From Desulfovibrio sp. (GTDB lineage: Bacteria; Desulfobacterota; Desulfovibrionia; Desulfovibrionales; Desulfovibrionaceae), in the NCBI GenBank assembly GCA_003525525.1, contig DQED01000170.1:1-12185 (forward strand): a stretch of DNA of 12,185 bases, written 5' to 3'. Made by a program: the position numbers and the translations under genes. Below are positions 6,098 to 12,185 of the stretch, one piece after another. Every line of letters starts with the position of its first letter. Within the stretch, counting starts at the first letter, position 1. The notes beneath the pieces are model-generated. The model saw only the letters and a list, made by a program, of their open reading frames with translations, searched no databases and was not told the DNA's origin.

Positions 6098-7351
6098 ATG
6101 GCCATAGGAAAACGCAAACAGATCACCGTCGCGGAACTCGATCGCATCAGGCGTCGTGGTTCCGGTCCGATGCGGTATTACGACCTCGTGCGCGTCAGCG
6201 TGCGCGAGGTCGTGCGCAAGCGTCGCCGCTACATCGGCGTCCTTGCCTCCATTGCCCTGGGGATGGCGGGATTCATCGTCATCATCACCATGGGCAACGA
6301 CCTCAAGAAAAATTTCAACAACGACCTCGACCTGCTCGGCGGCGCGACCATCATCAACGTCATGTTCGAGCAGCAGCCCCTGGAGCGCCAGGAGTGGTTC
6401 CGCGACAGCACCCTCGAGGCGCTGGCGCGCATCCCGGGCGTGACGGACATCACCAAGGTCGCGCTCAAGACCAGCGCGCTCACCACCTGGCAGGACCGGC
6501 TCTTCGGCTTCAACCTCGTGGGCTGCGAGGCCAACTACTGGCATGTGTTCTCGTTCAACGCCGCGGCCGGCAGGCTTTTCGACGAGCGCGACGTGGAGGA
6601 GGGGGCGCGCGTGTGCGTGGTCGGTACGGACCTTGCCCGCCAGATGTTCGGCAGCGACCAGCAGGCGCTCGGCAAGGTGCTCTCCATCGACGACAACCTC
6701 TACACCGTGGTCGGCATCCTCGGCGGCGTGCGCGCGGGCGACCGCGCCCAGTTCGTCTTTTTGCCCATCACCACGGCCCGGGCCCGCGTGGTCAACATCT
6801 CCATGCCCTACAGCGCCTACGTGCGCTGCGCCACCTGGGACGACGTGGGCCCGGTGGCCAGGGCCATTCCGGGCGTGGTCAAGGCCAACCAGATCGACCG
6901 GGGGCTGCGCGTCAACGTGGCCTGGGAGCCGCTCAAGCAGGTGCAGCGCATCTTCTGGTGGGTGGAGCTGTTCATCTACTCCTCCATCGTCGCCACCATG
7001 ATCCTCGGCGGCTTCGGCATCTGGAACATCATGATGGCCACGGTCACCAGCCGCACGCGGGAAATCGGTCTCAAGAAAGCCATGGGCGCCCTCGACACCG
7101 ACATTCTCTATCAGTTCCTGTTCGAGGCTCTGTGCGTCACCATGTCCTCGTCGGTCTTCGGCGTGATCCTCGGGCGCATCGGCATCGAATACATGAGCCG
7201 CATGCTCGGTTCCCGGCCGCCCGAGGGACTGTTCTTTTTCTGCCTGCTTATGGGCATCGTGTTCGCGGCGGTGCTCGGCATCGGCGCGGGCCTGTATCCC
7301 TCCATCCGGGCCAGCCGGATGCAGGTGGTGGATGCGATGCGTTATGAATAA
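6098..7351 (+). CDS. MacB/FtsX-type ABC transporter permease
   Basis: This 417-residue permease has the MacB arrangement. One membrane segment (about 45-66) is followed by a large periplasmic domain (about 67-288), and three more segments come near 291-316, 343-363 and 376-400. Between segments two and three lies the conserved cytoplasmic SRTREIGLKKAMGA motif, which contacts the ATPase, and the C-terminus ends in the family-typical YPSIRASRMQVVDAMRYE. MacB-type (type VII) transporters do not pump through a membrane channel. They use ATP hydrolysis to drive substrates from the periplasm through an adaptor and TolC-like channel, or to extract lipoproteins or lipids. In E. coli MacB the ATPase is fused at the N-terminus; here it is the next gene. 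ATG 6098 is used; ATG 6170 (starting MRYYDL, nearer the conserved part) is a fair alternative, and neither has a good ribosome site. The stop overlaps the ATPase start. Confidence 0.9.
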   Translation: MAIGKRKQITVAELDRIRRRGSGPMRYYDLVRVSVREVVRKRRRYIGVLASIALGMAGFIVIITMGNDLKKNFNNDLDLLGGATIINVMFEQQPLERQEWFRDSTLEALARIPGVTDITKVALKTSALTTWQDRLFGFNLVGCEANYWHVFSFNAAAGRLFDERDVEEGARVCVVGTDLARQMFGSDQQALGKVLSIDDNLYTVVGILGGVRAGDRAQFVFLPITTARARVVNISMPYSAYVRCATWDDVGPVARAIPGVVKANQIDRGLRVNVAWEPLKQVQRIFWWVELFIYSSIVATMILGGFGIWNIMMATVTSRTREIGLKKAMGALDTDILYQFLFEALCVTMSSSVFGVILGRIGIEYMSRMLGSRPPEGLFFFCLLMGIVFAAVLGIGAGLYPSIRASRMQVVDAMRYE

Positions 7352-8048
7352 TCAGACCGCCGCGTTCGACGACAACGAACTTGTCATCGACATCAACGGG
7401 TTGACCAAGACCTACAACTCCGGGCTCGAACCGATCCGCGTGCTCAAGGACGTCAACCTGCACGTGCGCCGGGGCGAGATGGTGGCGGTCATGGGCCCGT
7501 CGGGATCGGGCAAGTCCACGCTCCTTTTCATCCTGGGGCTGTTCCAGCCGCCTTCCACCGGCGGGTACAAGGTGGCCGGCGTGGACGTGCTTTCCTTAAG
7601 CCGCGACCAGCAGGCGATCTTTCGCCGGGAGATGCTCGGCTTCGTGTTCCAGACCTGTGACCTGCTCGAAAACTCCACGGTGTACGAAAACCTGGAATTG
7701 CCGCTGATCTACGCCGGCGTGCGGCGCCGGGACCGGCCCGACCGCATCAAGGAAGCGCTCAGCATGGTCAACCTGGACCACCGCATCCATCAGCCCTCCA
7801 ACCGCCTGTCGGGCGGCGAGCGGCAGCGGGTGTCCATCGCCAGGGCGCTGGTCAACGAGCCGGAATTTATTTTGGCGGATGAGCCCACCGGGCAGCTTGA
7901 CCGGGAAAACAGCCTGCGTGTATTGGAGTACTTCACGAAGATCACGGAAGAAGCGCGCACGGCCATGGTCGTGGTCACCCACGACGGCATGACGGCCGAG
8001 CATTGCACGAGAAAATGCGTCCTGACGGATGGCTATCTGAACGGTTAA
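7344..8048 (+). CDS. ABC transporter ATP-binding protein, MacB/LolD type
   Basis: The 234-residue ATPase has all functional motifs: Walker A GPSGSGKST (51-59), Q-loop Gln103, signature LSGGERQR (155-162), Walker B FILADE (175-180, catalytic Glu180), D-loop GQLD (183-186) and switch His213 in VVVTHD. The signature and Q-loop context are those of the LolD/MacB group. ATG 7344 overlaps the permease stop by eight bases and has an AGGTGG stretch upstream (from 7323). ATG 7332, in frame four codons earlier, is the alternative but leaves too little space for a ribosome site. With the preceding permease it would form a homodimeric transporter that powers export through the adaptor and outer-membrane channel encoded just downstream. 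Confidence 0.93.
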   Translation: MNNQTAAFDDNELVIDINGLTKTYNSGLEPIRVLKDVNLHVRRGEMVAVMGPSGSGKSTLLFILGLFQPPSTGGYKVAGVDVLSLSRDQQAIFRREMLGFVFQTCDLLENSTVYENLELPLIYAGVRRRDRPDRIKEALSMVNLDHRIHQPSNRLSGGERQRVSIARALVNEPEFILADEPTGQLDRENSLRVLEYFTKITEEARTAMVVVTHDGMTAEHCTRKCVLTDGYLNG

Positions 8049-8058
8049 CGCTCGACGG

Positions 8059-8063
8059 GGAGG
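8059..8063 (+). promoter_or_regulatory. Ribosome binding site for the TolC-family gene
   Basis: GGAGG, inside the longer purine run GGGGAGGAG (8057-8065), lies five bases before ATG 8069. It decides the start in favour of ATG 8069 over the earlier in-frame ATGs (8003, 8015) that would overlap the ATPase gene. Confidence 0.65.
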
Positions 8064-8068
8064 AGCGC

Positions 8069-9742
8069 ATGGCCAGGCATTTGACCAGCGGATGGGGGGA
8101 GACGGCCGGGGGAGGCGTCGCCGCCGGGATTGCGACCGGGAGGAAGGCCCGCCTGCTGCGGGCGGCGGTGTTTTTTCTGGTGTTGACGCTGTCGGCCGGC
8201 TTTGCCACGGCGGGCCCGGCGGACCGGTACACCAAGGACAAGGTGAAAGCCCCGGACAGGGCCGCGTCCGCGCCCGCCGCTGCGGCGCCCGCGCCCGAAC
8301 CCGAGGCCAAGGCCGTCGCTGACGAACCGGCTCCGAATTTTGCCAAGGCCTCGTCCAAGCTCGCCCTGGGCACGACCGCCGTGCGTTCTCCAGCCGACTT
8401 TCAGGAATGCGTGCGCGTGGCCCTGGCCCAGTCGCCGCTTTTGACCAAAAGCTCCATCGAGATCGAATCCAAGCGCCTGGACGTGGGGGATGCCTACTCC
8501 CAGTACATTCCCACCATCGTCCTCAGCACGACGTTCTATCTGCGCCTGCCCGAGTACAAGAACACGGTCGCCTCCAGCGCCTACCAGTCCGTGTTCAACA
8601 ACTCCTCCTCGGATGCGACGCAGAACCTGTCCAACTCCATCAGCGCGGCCAATGCGGTCTACGCGGGCAATTCCAACAACCGCAACCGCAAGACCTATGA
8701 CCTGAATTTCACCACCGGGGCCTGGAACCCGCTGCTGACAGCCTTCGAGGTGCAGGCGAAAAAAGAGCTCGTCAACATTGCCGTGCTTTCCCACCTCAAG
8801 GTCATCGACCAGGGCCTGCTGCGCCTTGGCACCACCTTTCTCCAGCTCGGCATGACCGAATCCATGCTGAACCTGTGCAAGGAGAAAGAGGATCTGGCCG
8901 TCAAGAACCTGGAGTACGCCAAGACCAAGACCGGACTCGGCCAGGGCGCCCAGCTCGACGTGCGCATCGCCGAGACGCGGGTCGGCCTGGCCAAGGCCGA
9001 AGCCGAGAAGATGCGCACCACCAAGTCCGTGCTGCTCGACGAGCTCAAGTTCATCATGGGCGTGCCCTTTGTCCAAAAGGTCACCGTGGACTTGAACCGC
9101 GCCTCGCAGCAGGTGCTCGAGGATTTCAACCCGGCCAACGTGAGCGACGAATCCCTGCGCAAGCACTCCTTCAAGCTGCGTATCCATGAATACGAGAAGT
9201 CGTTGCAGCGCAAGAACATCGCCCTGTCCTACATTCACTTCCTTCCGACCTTCTCATTCGGCTTCACTTCGGTGTCCACGCTCAACAACTCGTCCTACAA
9301 GGACGATACGACATCGTTGCCGTTCATGTACCCCAACGTGACGCTCAATTTTCCCTTCGACTGGTGGACGAAAGGCCGCGACGTGAGCCGGCAGTACAAG
9401 AAGATGGCCCAGCTCAACGTCGAAGGGCGCAACATCGAGTTTTCCGTCATGAGCGAGTTCCAGCAGTCCCTTGCCAAACTGCGGGGGGCCAATTCCGACG
9501 TCAAGCTGGCCGAGTCCTCGATGGAGCTGCAAAAGCTCACCACCCAGCAGGCCCAGTTCCGTTACGACTCCGGCCAGGCCGAATACGACGCCATCGTCAA
9601 GGCCATGGCCGACTACCTCGACAGCCGCCAGACCCTGCTGCTCAAGCTGTACGACCGGGACGTCGCCATGCTGAGCGTGCGCAGCATCTCCGGCGACTTT
9701 CAGGACCGTTACATCAACGCCAGCGTCATGGAGAACAACTAG
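8069..9742 (+). CDS. TolC-family outer-membrane efflux channel
   Basis: The 557-residue protein starts with an extended polar N-terminus, then a basic and hydrophobic signal segment (about 25-48) with probable cleavage after FATA at residue 48. An Ala/Pro/Glu-rich linker (about 58-95) precedes the first outer-membrane-efflux repeat, beginning near the DFQECVRVALAQSP helix. Two halves, each with long helices and a short strand region (FYLRLPEYKN in the first, FSFGFTSVSTLNNSSY in the second), match the duplicated TolC fold, in which three chains form a beta-barrel and periplasmic helical tunnel. The late stretch QAQFRYDSGQAEYDAIVKA, with the family's FRYxxGxxxY-like pattern, supports this. It is longer than typical TolC-family members (about 450-490) mainly because of the N-terminal linker. 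It lies 20 bases after the ATPase gene, and its stop touches the start of the adaptor gene, as expected for parts of one tripartite exporter. Confidence 0.88.
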   Translation: MARHLTSGWGETAGGGVAAGIATGRKARLLRAAVFFLVLTLSAGFATAGPADRYTKDKVKAPDRAASAPAAAAPAPEPEAKAVADEPAPNFAKASSKLALGTTAVRSPADFQECVRVALAQSPLLTKSSIEIESKRLDVGDAYSQYIPTIVLSTTFYLRLPEYKNTVASSAYQSVFNNSSSDATQNLSNSISAANAVYAGNSNNRNRKTYDLNFTTGAWNPLLTAFEVQAKKELVNIAVLSHLKVIDQGLLRLGTTFLQLGMTESMLNLCKEKEDLAVKNLEYAKTKTGLGQGAQLDVRIAETRVGLAKAEAEKMRTTKSVLLDELKFIMGVPFVQKVTVDLNRASQQVLEDFNPANVSDESLRKHSFKLRIHEYEKSLQRKNIALSYIHFLPTFSFGFTSVSTLNNSSYKDDTTSLPFMYPNVTLNFPFDWWTKGRDVSRQYKKMAQLNVEGRNIEFSVMSEFQQSLAKLRGANSDVKLAESSMELQKLTTQQAQFRYDSGQAEYDAIVKAMADYLDSRQTLLLKLYDRDVAMLSVRSISGDFQDRYINASVMENN

Positions 9743-10693
9743 ATGCGGTTTTTCGCCTCGCTTGCGGCCGCCGGCTGCCTCGTCGCGGCCGCCGCGTTCC
9801 CGTGCGCGGCCCAGGACAAGCCCGCCGCGCCTGCCGCCGAACAGGCCGCGACGCCAGCCTCCTTCCGGCCCACGGAGATCAATTTCTCGGGCAAGCTCTA
9901 CAGCCCGGTCAAGCTGTCGGTCTTCTTGCCGTATAACGCCAAGATCGCCACGCTCTCCGGGCATATCGGCCAGAAGGTCAAGAAAAACGACGTGCTCGCC
10001 ACCTACGAGATCCCCCTTGAGACGCGCATGGACGAGAAGACCAAGCTCTCGCCCGCCAACATCAAGGAACTCGAACACAAGCTCGCCGAAGCGGACAAGG
10101 AGATCGACCGCCTTACCGCCAAGTCCAAGGAGCTTGCGGCCATGAGCCAGCGCAACATGGCCTCCCAGCAGTCCATTACCATGAACGCCAAGGAAATCGA
10201 GGTGTTCCGAAAGGATAAGATTTCGATCACCGAGCAGCTCGCCCTGACCAGGGAACTCCTCAACGATCGCGTGGAACTGGCCGAGGACCGTTTCGGCAAG
10301 GGCGCGGGCATCGGCAAGGTGCCCAAGGACGGCATCATCAAAGCGCCCATCGACGGCTTCGTCATGTGGATGAACCCGGAATTGCGAAACGGCGTCAAGC
10401 TGGCCAAGGAAGCGGAACTCTTCCAGGTCGGCACCCTGGACCCGATGATCATCCGGGCCCAGGTCCACGAGATCGAGGCGCAAAAGCTCAAGGAGAACAT
10501 GGCGGCCACGGTCACCTTCGACTCCATTCCCGGCAAGAAGTTCGCCGCTTCGGTGTCGCGCATCCCGTGGGCGCCCATGCCCGCGGCGTTGCAGCAGCCC
10601 TCGTACTACGAAGTGGAACTGACCATCCCCAACCCGGGTCTCGAACTCAAGGAAGGCCTCAAGGGGCAGATCATCATTCAGCCCGAGAAGTAA
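9743..10693 (+). CDS. HlyD/MacA-like periplasmic adaptor (membrane fusion protein), small
   Basis: The ATG directly follows the TolC-family stop (TAG 9740-9742), with GGAGAA (9730-9735) seven bases upstream. The 316-residue protein has a signal peptide with likely cleavage after PCAA (residue 23). The first half of a barrel-sandwich (lipoyl-like) domain lies at about 56-92, a helical hairpin at about 100-190 is rich in Lys, Glu and Leu, the second lipoyl half is at about 200-240 (IIKAPIDGFVMWM), and a beta-barrel domain follows to the end. The hairpin would dock onto the TolC-type channel and the barrel onto the MacB-type permease. MacA and HlyD usually have an N-terminal membrane anchor and about 370 or more residues; this one is short and apparently secreted, lacking much of a C-terminal membrane-proximal domain. 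No lipobox is seen: Cys12 and Cys21 are both in poor context. Confidence 0.87.
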   Translation: MRFFASLAAAGCLVAAAAFPCAAQDKPAAPAAEQAATPASFRPTEINFSGKLYSPVKLSVFLPYNAKIATLSGHIGQKVKKNDVLATYEIPLETRMDEKTKLSPANIKELEHKLAEADKEIDRLTAKSKELAAMSQRNMASQQSITMNAKEIEVFRKDKISITEQLALTRELLNDRVELAEDRFGKGAGIGKVPKDGIIKAPIDGFVMWMNPELRNGVKLAKEAELFQVGTLDPMIIRAQVHEIEAQKLKENMAATVTFDSIPGKKFAASVSRIPWAPMPAALQQPSYYEVELTIPNPGLELKEGLKGQIIIQPEK

Positions 10694-10706
10694 TCGGGCT
10701 TCCGTC

Positions 10707-11846
10707 ATGAGCGATTCCACTCTCGTCATCACGCCTGTGGCCGGTCAGGCCGATCTGGACGCCTTCATCCGCTTCGCCTGGGAAATCTACCGCGACGATC
10801 CGCTGTGGGTGCCGCCGCTTGTTCCCATGCAGCGCGAATTCCTGGATCGGAACAAAGGGCCGTTTTTCGAGTTCGGACAAGCCGAATACTTCCTCGCACG
10901 CCGGGAGGGGCGCGTCGTCGGCCGCATCAGCGCCCAGGTCAACGGCCTCTACGAAAAGCATCACGACGCCGAGACCGGCTTTTTCGGCTTCTTCGAGTGC
11001 GAAGATAACCGCGAAACCGCCCACGCCCTGTTCGACGCGGCGGCCGCCTGGGTGCGCGAGCGGGGCAAGACCCGCATCCTCGGGCCGCTGTCCTTCTCCA
11101 TCTACGACGAAGTGGGCTTGCTCGTGTACGGCTACGACAGCCCGCCGTGCATGATGCAGACGCACAATCCTCCCTACTACGAAGACCTCGTCACCTCCTG
11201 GGGCTTTGCCAAGACCTACGACTGGTACGCCTACCGCATCTGCTGGAAGCCGGGCATGGACGCGAAAAAGCTGGCCAAGATGCGCGACGCCATCCTCACG
11301 CGCCAGAAATGCAAGATTCTGCCCATCGAGCGCAATGATTTCGCCAAGCGCGGTCCGCAGATCAAAGAGCTTTTCAACGACATCTGGGGCAAGAACTGGG
11401 GCCATATTCCCCTCACCGACAGCCAGTTCCGGGACATCTTCGTCACGTTGCAGCCCTTGGTGCGCCCCGACCTTGAAAGCATGATCCTCGACGGCGACGA
11501 CATCGTGGCCTTTTCCGTCGTCTCCCCGGACATGAACCGCTCGGTGAAGAAGTTCAACGGCAAGTTCGGCCTGTGGCAGAAGCTCAGGCTGCTCTGGGAC
11601 TGCCGCGTGCGTCCGCTCACCCACTGCCGCGCCATCATCATGGGCGTGGCCAAGTCCCACCAGTGGAAGCGCCTGCACCATGCCATCATTCTCAACATCA
11701 TCGTCAACTTCCTCGAAAACCACCCCAAGATGGAATACTGCGATTGTTCCCTGATCCCGGAATCCCTGGAGCAGTGGAACAAAACGCTGCTCGACTACGG
11801 CGGCGAGCGGTACAAGATCTTCCGGCTCTATGACCGCGCCGTCTGA
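10707..11846 (+). CDS. GNAT-fold N-acyltransferase, YghO-like (candidate ceramide-synthase-type)
   Basis: The 379-residue protein fits the YghO-like branch of GNAT acyltransferases. Its first domain has YRDDPLWVPPL (28-38), KGPFFEFGQAEYFLA (50-64) and the beta-strand pair RREGRVVGRI (65-74), then the acceptor-side NPPYYEDL (154-161) and GF (166-167) typical of GNAT folds. A second half of similar size ends in CDCSLIPESLEQWN and a Tyr/Arg-rich tail. From memory, the Caulobacter ceramide synthase, which N-acylates the sphingoid amine, is a GNAT-type protein of this kind; I cannot align it here. The gene begins 13 bases after the adaptor stop, has no strong ribosome site, and overlaps the next gene by 17 bases. 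With an alpha-oxoamine synthase in the same cluster, transfer of a long acyl chain to the synthase's amine product is the natural proposal. A small-molecule acetyltransferase or another acyl acceptor remains possible. Confidence 0.8.
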   Translation: MSDSTLVITPVAGQADLDAFIRFAWEIYRDDPLWVPPLVPMQREFLDRNKGPFFEFGQAEYFLARREGRVVGRISAQVNGLYEKHHDAETGFFGFFECEDNRETAHALFDAAAAWVRERGKTRILGPLSFSIYDEVGLLVYGYDSPPCMMQTHNPPYYEDLVTSWGFAKTYDWYAYRICWKPGMDAKKLAKMRDAILTRQKCKILPIERNDFAKRGPQIKELFNDIWGKNWGHIPLTDSQFRDIFVTLQPLVRPDLESMILDGDDIVAFSVVSPDMNRSVKKFNGKFGLWQKLRLLWDCRVRPLTHCRAIIMGVAKSHQWKRLHHAIILNIIVNFLENHPKMEYCDCSLIPESLEQWNKTLLDYGGERYKIFRLYDRAV

Positions 11847-12185
11847 CGGGCCGGCGCTGCGGCGCGACTGGTTCGCCGTCGCGCTGTGCGCCCTGGCCGT
11901 CTTCCTCGTGGCCCATCGCCTGGGGCTGGCCTCGCCCTATGTCGTCAACGACGACGTGCGCCAGCAGCTCTACTGGATGGCCCGCTGGCTCGACCCCTCC
12001 CTGTACCCGTCCGACCTGCTTGGCGACTATGCCGCAGCCTACGTGCCGCAGGCGCTCAAGGCCCTGTATTTCGCCGCTGCCAAGGGTTGCGGTCTCGATC
12101 CTTTGGCGTTTTCCAAATGGCTGACCGGCGGCCTGTTCGTCGTGCTGGTTCTGGCCTTTTACGGCATCGGCGCGGCGCTCGAAGG
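11830..12185 (+). CDS. 5' part of a polytopic membrane protein, probable GT-C-type glycosyltransferase (partial)
   Basis: ATG 11830 lies inside the 3' end of the acyltransferase gene (17-base overlap), and the frame stays open for 118 codons to the window edge. A short polar N-terminus (MTAPSDGPALRRDW) is followed by a hydrophobic segment at about residues 15-35. A loop PYVVNDDVRQQLYW then carries an Asp-Asp pair at about 41-42, and another hydrophobic segment runs from about 98 onward. An acidic pair in the first loop after the first membrane segment is the usual catalytic place in GT-C glycosyltransferases that use polyprenyl-phosphate sugars, so a membrane glycosyltransferase is the best guess. 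Too little is present for a family call. Its overlap with the acyltransferase suggests one transcript, and it might glycosylate the lipid made by the cluster. Confidence 0.7.
   Translation, partial: MTAPSDGPALRRDWFAVALCALAVFLVAHRLGLASPYVVNDDVRQQLYWMARWLDPSLYPSDLLGDYAAAYVPQALKALYFAAAKGCGLDPLAFSKWLTGGLFVVLVLAFYGIGAALE

Noticed and set aside
9254..10732. Long minus-strand open frame of 492 codons opposite the adaptor gene and channel 3' end
   Set aside because: The plus-strand genes have clear domain matches and strong third-position bias; the antisense frame is a GC-rich shadow with Asp/Gly/His/Val-rich, non-family composition.
1..12185. Mobile elements, CRISPR arrays, tRNA or rRNA genes
   Set aside because: No transposase, integrase, regularly spaced repeats or recognisable structural RNA were seen on either strand.

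Overview
The window is GC-rich, densely packed bacterial DNA. The genes show strong third-position G/C bias, and most neighbours abut or overlap. The encoded envelope machinery (outer-membrane efflux channel, periplasmic adaptor, GT-C and GT2 glycosyltransferases) indicates a Gram-negative bacterium. The style fits a high-GC Desulfovibrio-like sulfate reducer, but that is an impression from gene style; no marker gene here fixes the taxon. There are no tRNAs, rRNAs, CRISPR arrays or insertion sequences that I can see.

Left part (1-1553): the 3' end of an unidentified plus-strand gene stops at 158. It runs tail-to-tail into a minus-strand processive family-2 glycosyltransferase of the NodC/hyaluronan-synthase type, whose reading frame stays open to the window edge. 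A divergent, lower-GC intergenic stretch (1554-1694) follows. Next comes a small orphan piece of a GGDEF (diguanylate cyclase) domain (1695-2027) that keeps the I-site and GGEEF motifs but lacks the rest of the domain, with a perfect inverted repeat at its left boundary.

Middle part (2012-4631): a three-gene, translationally coupled unit. It holds a GT39/ArnT-like polytopic glycosyltransferase and two small proteins, each with one N-terminal membrane segment, that I do not recognise. A GC-rich spacer with several small dyads (4632-4757) separates it from the next unit.

Right part (4758-12185): a compact same-strand cluster and the most interesting content. In order: a PLP-dependent alpha-oxoamine synthase resembling serine palmitoyltransferase, a MacB/FtsX-type ABC permease, its separate ATPase, a TolC-family outer-membrane channel, a small HlyD/MacA-like periplasmic adaptor, a GNAT-fold acyltransferase of the YghO-like family (related to the group containing bacterial ceramide synthase), and the start of a polytopic membrane protein resembling a GT-C glycosyltransferase. 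My reading is that this is a synthesis-plus-export system for an N-acylated long-chain amino-ketone or sphingolipid-like product: the synthase makes a 3-oxo amine, the GNAT enzyme N-acylates it, and a dedicated tripartite exporter moves the product across the envelope. The family assignments are well supported by sequence; the lipid product and its export are inference.
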